Shown here: piece after piece, positions 51,160-63,000 of the stretch
Numbering within the stretch: position 1 is the first letter of the stretch
Layout of the letters: the number at the start of each line of letters is the position of its first letter
Assembly: GCA_021234155.1 (NCBI GenBank)
Contig: JAJEKV010000036.1
Coordinates: 9,005,426 to 9,069,425, forward strand
Source of the DNA: Isoetes taiwanensis
Lineage: Eukaryota; Streptophyta; Lycopodiopsida; Isoetales; Isoetaceae
DNA length: 64,000 nucleotides
Reading direction: 5' to 3'
Translations under genes and position numbers: made by a program
The notes under the pieces: model-generated
Told to the model about the DNA's origin: nothing
Database searches by the model: none
Seen by the model: only the letters and a program-made list of their open reading frames with translations

Positions 51160-51600
51160 ATCGTCGACGTCTAACGACGCCGCTGTCGATGAACGAACGA
51201 CGGTCGTCGCTGATCGATGACATCGCGTTCAACGGCGACGGCGCCGTTTTCAATTCGTTCAACGGCGGTCATCGGCCGGCGACGTGCCGGGATGTGCTGC
51301 GCGGTATGGATACTGGCGCCAAATTGGGGGCTCAAGGTCAAACACGCCGGCGTTACCGTCGTTCAACGACGTTTCACAAATGGCCCGGCGTCGCTGGCGT
51401 CATGCCGTGGAAATGGCGCTACCAAAAACTGGCGCTGCGTGTCAAGTAATCGCGCAGGTTACGTCTCGTCGTTGAAACGGCGTTGAACAATAAACGACGT
51501 GTCACGCCTGCCTGCGTGTATGGTGTCGGTGCCAAAGCGGCACACTGCGTGTCAAGACGTCAGCTTAAACGTCGTTTAACGACGTCACACGAAGGAATTT
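51160..51600. repeat. CACTA 5' subterminal repeats
   Basis: Many short direct and inverted copies of CAACGGCG, AACGACG and GTCGT(T/C), GC-rich against the flanks. In CACTA elements such motifs bind transposase or its accessory protein. Confidence 0.75.
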
Positions 51601-52184
51601 TTTTTTGCCAAATAAAACCCTAACCTAACCTAACCCTACATCCACGTTATAAGTGGATCCATCAGTAGCTGCTGTTATTCTTATTTTTTGAGTGTTCTTC
51701 CCTATCTTGCTATAATGGTCCCAAGTTGAAGACCACCTTCGCTACATGTTCCTTCTAGCAAAAGGTAATCCTCCTCCTCCAAGGGAAGACAACTCCAAAG
51801 AACCCCCCGCTTCTCCCGGCTGAGAACCCTCCCTTCACCATCGTGGCAAAGATGAGTGAAAAGGAGCTTCGATTGCACTAACATCCGGGCGTTCCATGCG
51901 GAACGATCGGTAGAATGGCTCACCGAGCCAAACAAAGAGAAAACGACATTAATGGTGCGGATAATGATGCAAATGGTTGCATCAAACCATCCACGCCCTC
52001 GGGATGGACATAAGTAATGTATAAGCTTTTTTATGAATGGAAACAATAAGTTTTTTTATCTATTTGTGTTGTCGTTGTATAAGCTTATTTTATGAATGGG
52101 AACAATCGAGTATTTTTATTTATTTGTGTTATTTGTATTGTATGTTGTTTTCGTTATGTTAAACAATCACGGCTTGGTCGCTTT
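51601..52184. other. No gene recognised inside CACTA element
   Basis: Includes AAACCCTAACCTAACCTAACCC at 51613-51634 and a ~60-bp duplication (TAAGCTT.TTTTATGAATGG.AACAAT) at 52022-52110. Confidence 0.4.
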
Positions 52185-52360
52185 AACGACGTTATGATCA
52201 TTTGACGCCGTTAAACGACGTCATGATCATCCGACGTGGCATATGAGGGGGCATCGACGCGCGCAGGCGATGTGGCATGCCTAGGTGTCGACGACGTCGG
52301 CTTGGCGCCGTTAAACGACGTCCTGACGCCGATAAACGACGCCACATATGGCGGAACCCT
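52185..52360. repeat. Second block of CACTA subterminal repeats
   Basis: GACGCCGTTAAACGACGTC(A/C)TGA-type units occur three to four times. Confidence 0.75.
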
Positions 52361-53082
52361 ACCGCTATTATTTACTTGTTATTTTCACTCGCTTGTTTCG
52401 GATTTTTTGCGCCCGTGGGTCTTCATAAGGTAAGATCTCGCTTTAATCTTTGTGTTAGAGTTAAACACCTCCAAATGCTAATAGATTAGAAAAAGTATGT
52501 TAAAACTTGAGGGATGCATGATCAAGGTAATCGGCGGTTCCATCCCAATGGAGAAGACTAAATGTATCGGGTTTATGCACCTCGAACGAAGTTTCAATCT
52601 TCATAGATTACAAAAGATTTGAAAGGTTGCGTGAATATAAGGTACCGGTGGAGCTCCATTTCAAATGGAGAGGACTAGATGTATCGGGTTCAGGCACCCT
52701 TCAATCAAATGCTTTTAAATATCATAAACGTTGTATGAATCAATCTTAAGAATAAACATTTGATAAAATCATGAAAAAACATGGATATTTATAATTATTA
52801 TATTATTACATGGTTTTTATTAATATTTTATTGTTTACTAGAAAAACAACATGGACCCGACGTCGGAAGGAATTTGAACGTAAAAGTGAGACGAGAAAGC
52901 TTTGAGAAAGTTACATGGCGACTTTATGCAAGAATGTTACCCCAACAATTGCCACAAATAGTCCAATTAGACCCAGTGGACCTAGTCTTCCTAGAGGCTG
53001 GGGTGGTGTGCATGAAATGAATGCCGCCGATGTATGTACCATAAACATGTTTCGAATGATTAGTTAACTTTATATCTTGATG
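52361..53082. other. Mostly non-coding CACTA interior
   Basis: A ~85-bp unit (GGTTCCATCCCAATGGAGAAGACTAAATGTATCGGGTT type, in parts) is duplicated at 52530-52700. A plus-strand frame to 53020 (FEKVTWRLYARMLPQQLPQI) may be an eroded exon. Confidence 0.4.
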
Positions 53083-53100
53083 TTATTTTTTTTTTTTGCA

Positions 53101-53258
53101 GTTGTACTTGACAGAGCGGTTATATTGCAATTGTTCGATGTGCAAAGGACAAATAAAACGGATGAGAAAGACTGTCCTCGACCATGTTGAGAAATATGGT
53201 GAATGCCCGACAAATCCAGTGCTCTCGGACGCACATGTGGGGTATTCCAACGAGGTAT
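53101..53258 (+). pseudogene. Exon with Cys/His motif, N-terminal CACTA transposase
   Basis: After TTTTTTTTGCAG (acceptor) the frame reads LYLTERLYCNCSMCKGQIKR and VLDHVEKYGECPTNP up to GAG followed by GTATAA (donor). The CNCSMCKG..H..KYGE pattern resembles the small zinc-binding motif that precedes TNP2 in plant CACTA transposases as I recall them. It is followed by exon-like frames at 53341 and then TNP2. Confidence 0.5.
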
Positions 53259-53340
53259 AATACACGAATCTTATGAACGATAATCAACTACTTTCATGTA
53301 CTTGAATCGATGTCTTAACTTAGTTTGCTTGTATTTTGTT

Positions 53341-54180
53341 AGGAAGAAATTGAGAATGAAGTGAGCTCAAGCAAAGATATAGATTTTGGGGTTATGTTGT
53401 CATTGGAAGTAGATGATGTTGATACTATGAATGCGTTCATAGAAAACCCTACAAAAAGAAAGCCATCAACTTCCTCAAAGAGTATCCCATTACGTGATAG
53501 AACTCGTCGTGCAATGGCCGTTGCCAAGATTGGAGGGAATGACAATGTTCATCAAAATTGGAATGTACTAGATCATGTCGAAGAAAATAATCTTCCACCT
53601 TCACTAGTCCATTTGGTCCAGCCCCTTTGGATAAAGATCGTAAGAAATTCAATGCATGGCCTAGAGGCAAGCCAATTATTTATGGGGAGCAATTTACATA
53701 TTGGGGTAGGCAGTACATGATTAAAAATAGTCGGGTCCCCCGTGCTGGCCTGGGATTATATATTATGACTAGTGTGAAAGTCAAAGATGGTAATTGACCG
53801 TTCCTTTAATGCCATATGTAGGTCCCGAATATAACTCGGACACTTGGCATAAATTGAGTAAGCATCGCTATGATGCTCATCTATGGCCTAAATTCAAATG
53901 CACGAACAATATCCAAGCCCAATGACTACGCAGCTTCACATATATTGATGGTGGCCCCGGTTGCATGGAAACCTTGTCGCTTTTATTAATAGCTCTATCG
54001 AGAATCCTCGAAGCTACCAATTGTGAATTTGTCGAGGCAAACAAAGACCAAGAAGATTTTTTTAGCCGTAAAATTGATCCGGAGATATATCATGGTTTAT
54101 GCTATAAAAACTTTGTGTATTGGTGATGAATTGTTCATTGAATATGAATACGGTAGACCAATACCGAGGTCCTTTGATGA
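53341..54180 (+). pseudogene. Eroded exon(s) of CACTA transposase 5' region
   Basis: Starts after an acceptor-like TTGTTAG. The first 119 codons are open (SSSKDIDFGVMLSLEVDDVD, KSIPLRDRTRRAMAVAKIGG). Beyond 53700 a shifted frame reads GRQYMIKNSRVPRAGLGLYI and PYVGPEYNSDTWHKLSKHRY. No domain was recognised. It could be captured host sequence or an accessory ORF. Confidence 0.35.
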
Positions 54181-54974
54181 TGTACTCAAATTACTCATAT
54201 AATTTTTGTCTAATGCACCATTTTTCTTCTTCTTCTTCAATTCTTCTTCTTCTTCTCTTGGAATGAGATTGCACATATTGAAGATAAATGTGTATTATAT
54301 CTTCAATATATGCTTTGATTATGACATAAAATTTTATATTTCGCTCGTTTATTAAATGCTTAAAATTTAACAAACACCTGCCTCAATGTATGTATCAATC
54401 ACGCATATATTTCGCTTAATCCGACGTGCGCGGGTAGGCAAGTGGATATGAGACCACATCCAAGCCGCATCAATTGGCGACATCAAAAGTCATTGCGGAT
54501 AGCGTAATTAGAATACATTGAGCAAGATGGTACAAACATGGGCACAACGATAATGAAGAGTACAATGATGAAGATGAACAGAATACGATGATGAAGATGA
54601 CGACAATGCCCCTATGGACGACTTCATGGAAGTTGAGGAACCCATAGCCCATGTTAGATGCATTTGGCCCAATCTTCGACAACGACCTAGATGACGATAT
54701 AAATACTCCTAACGATGGTCATGAAGATCACGCTTTTATTGGAGGAGGCGCATAAAGCATTATATCCAGGTGCAAGCATATCTAGATTGACGACATCTTT
54801 ATTGATATTAAACCTTCAAGCCAAATTCAAATGGAGCAATGCCAGTGTTACGGCTTTGTTAGAGTAAGTACAATTGCAATCACTTGACTTATTGAATTTG
54901 TAGTTGAATGTATACGTAAAGGTCCATTTTTATACGAAAGTTATTGCAAGAGAAAATACTCCCACAAGGAACAC
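54181..54974. other. AT-rich spacer, acidic-coding traces
   Basis: A CTT-rich run (54228-54260) and, at 54540-54740, fragments rich in Asp/Glu codons (NDLDDDINTPNDGHEDHAF) that may be an eroded acidic segment before TNP2. Confidence 0.35.
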
Positions 54975-56928
54975 TATGCCCAAAAGTCGACCGAAATAAA
55001 AATATATTGGCACATCGGGTTTAGGCTACCATAAGATTCACGCTTGTCCAAATGATTGCATGGTATATTATCCGGATGACATCTACAAGAACACAGAAAC
55101 ATGCCCTAAATGTGGTGCCTCTAGGTACAATGCAGATGCCAAGGGAAAGACCGTCCCGATGAAGGTGGTTCGCTACTTTCCATTGATCCCTCGCATAAGG
55201 CTATTGTTTCGATGTGAATCTCTAGCTTCGCTCATGGGTTGGTGTGCCGCTAATGCGCCGAAAGACAATGTACTCCGGTGGTTAGTGACCGCAAGCAATG
55301 GAAGCATATTGATGAAACATGGCCTAATTTGGAAGAGAGCCACGAAATCTCGATTAGGGTTGGCAACGGATGGTGTTAATCCTTATGGACGCCAATCACC
55401 AAGCGTGGTCAACTTGGCCAGAGTGTTGATCAACTATAATTTACCACCGTGGTTACTCATGAAGACTAGCCATTTAATGGTAGTACTATTAGTTCCAGGA
55501 CCGAAGAAGCTCGGAAAAGTCTAGATCCATATCTGAAAATAGTTATTGATGAGCTTTTGACATTGTGGAGTGAAGGTATTGAAGTTTACGATGTCTCAAG
55601 AGAACTTCGTGCTGAACGAAGATTTACCTTGAGAGCAATCTTAATGTGGACAACGAGCGATTGGCCTGGTTTGTATGAACTCTCTGGACTCCAAGTGTCT
55701 GGATATGCGTATGTCACTTGTGTGGGTTTGAACAGTTGAACTCTCACGGTCAACGGCATTGCACAAAAATGTCTATGCAAACTTCAAGAGATATCTGCCA
55801 ATGGAAAATCGACTTCGATACGTAGGTCCAAGAGAAAAACATTGCACTGAAGAGCCTCCCAAAAGGTTGACAATGAGAGATTGGGGTAACATGTGGGATG
55901 CCGCTGAAGGAAATAAGGTTAAGGGAATGAAGTGGAAAGCATCCTTCTTCCTTCTACCCTATTGGACAGAATTGAAGATTCATCATCTTCTTGATCCCAT
56001 GCACATCTTTAAAAACGTTTCGGCGTCTATTTGGAAGCATGTCACCGGACGTAAGGACACAGATGCAGCACGAGAAGATCTACAAGAAGCTGGATCAAAA
56101 TCTAAAGCATGGTTAAATGTCGAAGAAGGAATAAGGCCACAAGTGGATTGGATCGTGCCTAGAAAATGTATGAAACCCGTTCGAGAAGCGATCAAGGCAA
56201 TAAAGACTCCGACAGGATATATGCATTCGTTGCGTAATTGTTTCTCCAACGAAGGGGAGTTAACTGGGTTGAAATCTCATGATTGGCATAAGATGTTGCA
56301 GTTTGTTATGCCTATTGTTCTGAGGGGTCGTCTCGCCGACGGTCCACTACATGCAATATGTCTCCTATCAGAGTTTTCCAGGTTCGTACGGATTTAGAAA
56401 ACACTCGATGCTGAACTCTCACTTAACTTTTTTCTTTCTTAAATCATATTTAGATGGATTACAAGGAAGGAGATACCGACAAATGAAATTGCGGACATGC
56501 GAACTAAGGTCGTTGAGGCATGTTGTATGCTAGAGAAAGAATTCCCAACAAGTTTTCTGGACATACAAACTCACTTACTAGTGCATTTAGTGGACGAAGT
56601 AGAGCTTGCAGGCACAACAAATCCTAGATGGATGTTTTTTATAGAACGCTTTCTGAAGGTCCTCAAGGACTTCGTACGTCAGAAGGCAAGGCCAGAGGGT
56701 TGCATGGCCGAGGGTTGGTTAGCACGAGAGTCATTATTCTATGTCACCGAGTTCTTGGCCGATCTACACCCCAATGCTCCACGATTATGGACCGATGAAG
56801 ACACTCCAACTATAGTTGGAGAAGTTCCCGAAGGAAGACCACAGAAGAAATTGTTCACACTAGAAGAAAGAACAGGCAAGTCAATAAGTTTCTCATCTAC
56901 AACTCCACTCCCATGGAGAAATGGATAA
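54975..56928 (+). pseudogene. CACTA TNP2-type transposase with DUF4218-like part
   Basis: Pieces in order: HACPNDCMVYYPDDIYKNTE and CPKCGASRYNADAKG (about 55040-55140), VVRYFPLIPRIRLLFR, RLGLATDGVNPYG, YNLPPWLLMKTSHLMVVLLV and PGPKK (to 55515). A frameshift is followed by VIDELLTLWSEGIEVYDVSR and LRAILMWTTSDWPGLYELSG. After another shift near 55740 comes KRLTMRDWGNMW, then LDPMHIFKNVSASIWKHVTG, the DUF4218-like HDWHKMLQFVMPIVLRGRLA, an intron at about 56383-56450 and FLDIQTHLLVHLVDEVELAG, RWMFFIERFLKVLKDFVRQK and ARPEGCMAEGWLA. These are the signatures of En/Spm transposases, which cut and paste the element by its CACTA ends. At least two frameshifts make this copy inactive. Confidence 0.88.
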
Positions 56929-57790
56929 AAAAATACGAGGAAGAAAAAAAAAAAGAGAGATGAGGAGAGAAGACGCTATCGACAAAAGAATCGCAAAACA
57001 ACCACTTCCGATCATCTAGGGGTCCTGCCAAGTGAGATAAACAATAAATGGCTGCTCGAACAACTAGAGATGGCAAGGCAACGTGGCGAACATGTTTCTA
57101 GCGAAGAATTTGCATATGCTAAAGGCGTGTCACTATTTGTAAGTGCAACTTAATAGCATATAATTCACGAAGTTTCGCTCGTTATTTTGAACATTTGTTC
57201 CTTTACTTTGTAGTATAATTCATATGCATCAATATGGTCTTCCGGGTGCTCACTTTCGACGACAAAGTGTGGATCATGGCAAACGACTTATGATTGTGGT
57301 ATATCAGCAAAGTTTAGTACGGTTTGCCGACTGTAGTGCGTACCAAACCCAATCGAGGCAATGTTGGAATGGATTGGTACTATAAAGACTATCATGGAGG
57401 TTGATGTCGGTAGTGCATTCAAAACAATGTTGTTTGATGCCTAATGGTTTGATCTTGTGTGTACGGGTGCTCATGCCACGATCGCAAAAGATCCGAGTGG
57501 CCTCAGTATTCACTAGATTCAACTTCGTCGGTATCGCGGGTCAAGACACACTCGTGAGGGTTGAGCAATGTGAACAAGTATGTTTACTTGGATGCAATAA
57601 AATTTATATATGTCATTAACAAAGGAACTAATGTAATAGAGGTTTTGTAGGTCACCTTAGCCCGCATCCTTTGCAAGATCGGTGGTGGTTCGTAGTTCCA
57701 TGTAAGGCTTCGCTCCGCCGCATATTTGAAGGTGAAAAAGAGATGGCTAGGCCGAATAGGGAGGTTGGGGGGGTTGGGGGCACTATTGTC
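56929..57790 (+). pseudogene. CACTA transposase C-terminal part, DUF4216-like
   Basis: After a basic stretch (QKNRKTTTSDHLGVLPSEIN) and an intron at about 57140-57213, a frame reads YNSYASIWSSGC. Later WIGTIKTIMEVDVGSAFKTM, then LFDA.WFDLVCTG with one stop, and SVFTRFNFVGIAGQDTLVRV match the pattern of DUF4216 (VVLFKC.WFD...Y....VN......DPFVLA..A.QV). DRWWFVVPCKA near 57671 is the usual tryptophan-rich end. Stops inside show decay. Confidence 0.65.
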
Positions 57791-58830
57791 ATGATAGAAG
57801 ACTACCATCGATTGAACCTTCATTACTTTATTATGATTATTATATTTTCTTCCCACATATGAATAAGAAAATACTTTGGCATGCGAATTTGTGTATACTA
57901 CAAACCATATTAGGCAACATTAGTATTGCAACTTCGGTTATCATAGACATTTATGCCAAGTTAATTGGCATCCTAGTATAGACCTATGGCTTTGCACCGA
58001 TCAGGGCAGTTCTACATACAGTTGAGTACACGCTTTATGTTTAATTAATCATAAAATGTGAAGATTCCTTCAAAATGCAAGATTCATATACAAAAATCAT
58101 ATATGTATTCCCTTCAAAATACAAAATTCATATAAAAACCCATACACAATTCAAATACACAAAACAAAGTGGATGCCGTGCACATCTAGTGGTATATATC
58201 AAGATCCAAGTGATCCACTTCATGAGTTCGAAGGTGCTCGACGGTGATTTCCTCCACCCCGTCCGAACAAGCCTCCCCGGCATGGAATCAAGCCCTCCCC
58301 AAGGGTGTCCGCTTCCCAAGGAATTCATGTACGAGCACTTCCCCGCATGCCCGGTTGGTCCGGTGCAACTTTTGAAAGTAGGGCTTCAAAGAATGTTTCC
58401 CTTCCCAAAGGCCCCTATCCTCTAGCATACCGCCAAGCACAACGAAAGTTCACCATGCATTTCTTCGTGCACCGAAGCCCAGATTGAGGGAAGGTTCCCA
58501 CCCCAAAGAATGCGAAGGCCGGTCTTTCTTGCCCCTATCATGCAAACTTTGTCATGGCTTGCTTGAACTCCGGCCTTTCTTGGGTTAGGTTAGCCTCTAG
58601 CCACTTTCGACGGAGGCGCTCAGTGGCCCTTTTACCCGCGACGGCCTCTGATGCCGATCGCGAACATGCATCGAGAAGCGCCATGGCAGATGTAGGTGAG
58701 GAGTCTCAAACGGGAGGAGGAGGAGGAAGCCGGAGGGCGCAGGAGCGAGGACGGAGGAGGCGAGAAGCCGGAGGACTAATAGGGCAATATATATGGCATC
58801 TCAAAGATAAAAAAAAAAAACAAATTTCAG
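57791..58830. other. CACTA 3' interior, no firm gene
   Basis: A frame at 58554-58853 encodes a Gly/Arg-rich stretch (GEESQTGGGGGSRRAQERGR). Another at 58200-58425 is Pro-rich. Neither has a recognisable domain. Confidence 0.35.
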
Positions 58831-58935
58831 ACGACGTCCGTTATAGCCGTTAACGTCGTTATAGACGCCGTTGAATCGACCTTTAAACGCCGTTGAACGA
58901 CGCTTATATCGCCTTAAAACGACGTCGTTTTTTAA
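58831..58935. repeat. CACTA 3' subterminal repeats
   Basis: ACGACGTCCGTTATAG, CGCCGTTGAATCGAC, CGCCGTTGAACGACG and AACGACGTCGTTTT in close succession mirror the 5' block. Confidence 0.75.
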
Positions 58936-60009
58936 AAGTCATCGGCGGCTTTCATTTTTCCCATTTCTTTTATGATTTGAGTATTGCGAATCCATCCTGA
59001 TCCTAGTTTTTCATTGCAGTTATTGTGAGTTTTTTCTTTATTGCTTTTTGGGATACATGGCCATGGAAGGTATGCTTCGACGCTTGAACCAGATTCGGGA
59101 GGAGATGAGGATTCAAGAGCGAGAGATATGGAACCTGTCTTCACAAGTAAGGCTACACTCGTAGTTTATACACTTTATTGTATTTTATCTATTTTCTAAT
59201 CTATAGCTTGGTGTAGGAGCCGTCGAGGGCATGAGAAGGAAGGGAATCCTCCGGAACCCCTCCTCCACTTTCAAGATGAGGACTATGAAACAACGATCCA
59301 TCTGGATGAAAGTGTTAAAGAAGTATGTGATTGGTGAGAAGGCACCCAAATTGCTAGGAACCAAATGAGCTGCCTAGCATGATGAGGGTGCTTCTTGAAA
59401 AGATGGTCGGGGTTTGGAAGCACCACAGAAAACAAAGATTAACATGATACTAGCGCCGACATATGCATGGTCGAATGCCGCACATACTTGACATGGAGCT
59501 ATGGTTCAAAGGGGATGGACAAGTGGAGGACTTCACGATAGAAACCATAAGCCAAGCTCGAGGAGTATCTTGCAATTGTTCAAGTGATCTTTGTTCAATA
59601 AACCTATGTTTTGTACATTGTTATATTTTCTCTTGGGTACAATCTAGCATTGATACATATGCATGAACATGATCTGAAGGATTCTTGAAGATATTTTGCA
59701 TTCTTCCTCGTTGGATATCGCCTTCTTCATTCGATTTGCCATTTGAGCCCTCGAGGTTTCTCGCGATTTCACTTGGACTTGGGTAGAACCCAAATTTCCT
59801 CATTATTTGTGGTTTGGACTCTCCCGTAGAGCTTTACAAATGGGACACTTCCATGTTCTAAATCTTCAAATGCACATTCTTAGAAGTTTAGATGGATGGG
59901 TCAAATTTGGATTTTTCTCCAACCTCGACCGATAGAAGTGTACCACTAAATTTATGTTTCTTTGTGGCTTGAAGTCAACCGCATCTTCCAAATCTTCCCA
60001 AATCAGCTC
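58936..60009. other. No supported gene
   Basis: One possible exon pair: MEGMLRRLNQIREEMRIQER ending at an AAGTAAGG donor near 59150, and an acceptor-like GTGTAG near 59216. Support is too weak to call a gene. Confidence 0.35.
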
Positions 60010-63000
60010 GGTTTCTCAAGAATCCGGCTGCCCCGACCGCTCTAATGCTAACCCTTTGACCTAGACCTTCTCCAAAATTTCGAAAATTGGGCCGTGGTTT
60101 CGGAGATGAATTAGGGATCCAAATTTCAAAAAATCAGAATTTATTTTCGTGCAATGCATTAATTATGAATTTAATCGTAGGTTGCCATCGCAAAAGCTCC
60201 CGACTTCTAATTGCCACATCGGGTGAGGACAGGTCCAAACTCCGTTGGCCGGTTCCTCTTGCTATGCGTTCTACCGGGCCAGCTCTTCTTCCATCGCCTA
60301 ACCTCTGCCAATAATAGATTTGGATTCTCGTTTTCAAAACGTAAAAACCCCTTCTAGAGCCCGGCAACTCACCCGGGGTTTACGCTTGGAGGCCCTCTCC
60401 TTGTCGATTCGGCGGACCTAGCGGCGGTCTTGAAGTGGAGTTGGGGTGTTGACACCCGGAGCGGGCCCTAAAATCCTCCCGAGGTCGCTTTCAAATTCCC
60501 TCCCTAAGGCCCCCGGGAAGAACGCAACCTCCCTCCTGAATCCACGATTTGGCTCCCTGCCAATGGACTCCTAACGTTGACATTGCTCGAAACCAAGTTC
60601 CAGGCTCGTGGCCCAGGACCGTGATTCGCCCCAAAACGTAAACCCTTCTAGAGCCTGGCAACCCACGGGTTTACGTGGCCCGCCGAGGCCCTCTCCTTGT
60701 CGATTCGCCGGGACTTTGGCGCCATGTCTTGAAGTGGAGTTGGGGTGTTGACGCCAGAGGCCGACACTAAAATCCTCCCTAAGCCGCTTGCCCCGGAATT
60801 TCCTCTCCCCAAGGCCCTGGGGAAGGACGGGCAACCTCCCCTCACTGGAACCGCGATTTGGCTCTGCCAATGGACTCAGAATGCCGACATTGCCCTGGGG
60901 ATCAAGTTCCGTGGCCAGAAGACCAGGACTCGGCCCCCAAAACGTAAACCCTTCTAGAGCCTGGCAACCCACAGGGTTTACGTTTCGGAGGCCCTCTCCT
61001 TGTCAGATTCGGCCGGGACCTTGCGCCGTGTCTTGAAGTGGAGTTGGGGTGTTGACGCCAGGAGCGCCGCCAGAAGGCACTAAAAATCCTCCTAAGCCGC
61101 TGACTTCGGAATTTCCTCTCCCAAGCCCCCGGGAAGGACTCTAATGCAACCTCCCTCACCGAATCAAAATTGGGCCGTAGGATTTGGCTCTGCCAATGGA
61201 CTCAGAATGCCGACATTGCCCTGGGGATCAAGTTCCGTGGCGGTCAGAAGGACTCAGGCCCCAAAACGTAAACCCTTCTAGAGCCCGCAACCCACGGTTT
61301 ACGCCGAGGCCCTCACCTTGTCGATTCTACGGACCTTGCGCCGCGGTCTTGAAGGGGTTGGGGTGTTGACGCCGCGCCGACCCTAAAATCCCTCCGAGGT
61401 CGCTTGCCCCAAATTTCCTCTCCCCAAGGCCCCGGGACGGACGGGCGACCTCCGGCTCTCCCGATGACCGACTCGCCAATGGACTCGAACGCCGACATTG
61501 CCCTGGGACCAAGTTCCGTAATAAGACCACCAACTCCAAGAAGCCCAAAGTAGCTCACTTCCATCACACTTTCGAAGTCAATTGGCCTAGGGATGTGCAT
61601 GCTGGATACCGTGGAGGGCGGAGTGTTTCCTTCTTTCGCGAAAACCGACCGTAACTTGCTCCCCTAGGGTAATTTCGCCATTCCTGACGATTTGGCAGGT
61701 CTATTTGCCATTCCGGAGCATCCCTGCGTCTCGGAACGACAAAAAACAAAGGCGGTTTCTACAAGGTCGACATCAGGGCGCCCAGCGTTTGACAAGTTCT
61801 CCCTGACCGATCTGGAATCTTTTGACCTTCCCCAAGAGGGGCCCCTGAACGAGGGATCCAACTGGCCGGATAGGGGAACCGCCCGGAGGGTGGTCATTAG
61901 CGTGCAGCCCCGGGAGCCCGCCAAGAAGGGTCAGCCTCGGAACTTTTTGGATCCCGCCTCACGGGGTCCACTCTCCCCTCTTGTGAGGGATCCCCGGCAA
62001 GGTCCCGCCTCGCTTGACTTGGGGAAGGGTGCCAGGCTGTTCCCCCCAGAATCCGCTGCCCCCGGCCGCTCTAATGCTAACCCTTTGACCTAGACCTTCT
62101 CCGAAAATTCGAAAATTGGGCCGCAGCCTCGAGATGAATTAGGGATCCCACCGGCAAAACCGAATTTATTTTCGCAAATGCATTAATTGTATTTTTACTT
62201 AATGTCTTGCCATTTACCAAAAGCCCCCCGACTTCTACTTGCCACATCGGGAGGAGGAAAGGCCCAAACTCCGCTCCGTCGGTTCCCCCTGCTCCGTATT
62301 CTCATTGCCGCTTCCGGCCAGTCCCAAGTGCAACGAGACCAGGACTCGGCCCCAAAACGTAAACCCTTCTAGAGCACGGCAAACCCACGGGGTTTACGCT
62401 TTCGAGGCCCCTCCTTGTCGGTCGGCGGGACCTTGCGCCGGTCTTGAAGTGGGGTTGGGGTGTTGGCGCCGAGCTTAACCTAAAATCCTCCCAGAGGTCG
62501 CTGTCCCAAATTTCCTCTCCCCCCAGGCCCCGGGGGGACGGGCGACTGGGCCTCCGGAATCGGACCGACTCTGCCAATGGACTCGAACGCCGACATTGCC
62601 CTGGGACCAAGTCCGCGGCGAAGACCACCCGAACTCCAAGAAGCGCCAAAGTAGCTCACTTCCATCACACTCGTGAATAATTGGCCTAGGATGTTGCATG
62701 CGGGATCTTGTCGGGAGGGCGTGAGTGTTTCCTTCTTTCGCAAAACCCACCGGTAACTTGCTCCCTAGGGTAATTTCGCCATTCCTGACGATTTGGTGGG
62801 TCTATTTGCCATTCGGAGCATCCCTGTCCTCCAACGACAAAACAAAGCGGTTTCTACAAGGCCGACATCGGGACGCCCCGGGTTTGACAAGTTCTCCGAC
62901 CGACTGGAATCTTTTGGACCTTCCCAAGAGGGGCCCCCGAATCGAGGGATCCAACGGCTTGATAGGGGAACCGGGCCCGGGAGGGTGGTCATTAGCGCGG

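Larger units (their letters stand above)
51149..58930 (+). mobile_element. CACTA (En/Spm-like) transposon, 3' end not found
   Basis: The 5' terminus CACTACAAGGG at 51149 has the diagnostic CACTA end, preceded by TTG (51146-51148) as possible 3-bp target site. Both ends carry arrays of subterminal motifs around ACGACGTC/AACGACG (51160-51600, 52185-52350, 58831-58930). Between them is a TNP2-type transposase with DUF4218- and DUF4216-like regions, all on plus. No CTTGTAGTG 3' terminus was found after 58930, so the last bases may be deleted. The element interrupts the pre-gag ORF of a chromovirus. Confidence 0.8.

Noticed and set aside
58930-59460. CACTA 3' terminus
   Set aside because: No CTTGTAGTG-type end was found after the last subterminal repeats, so the element end is left approximate.
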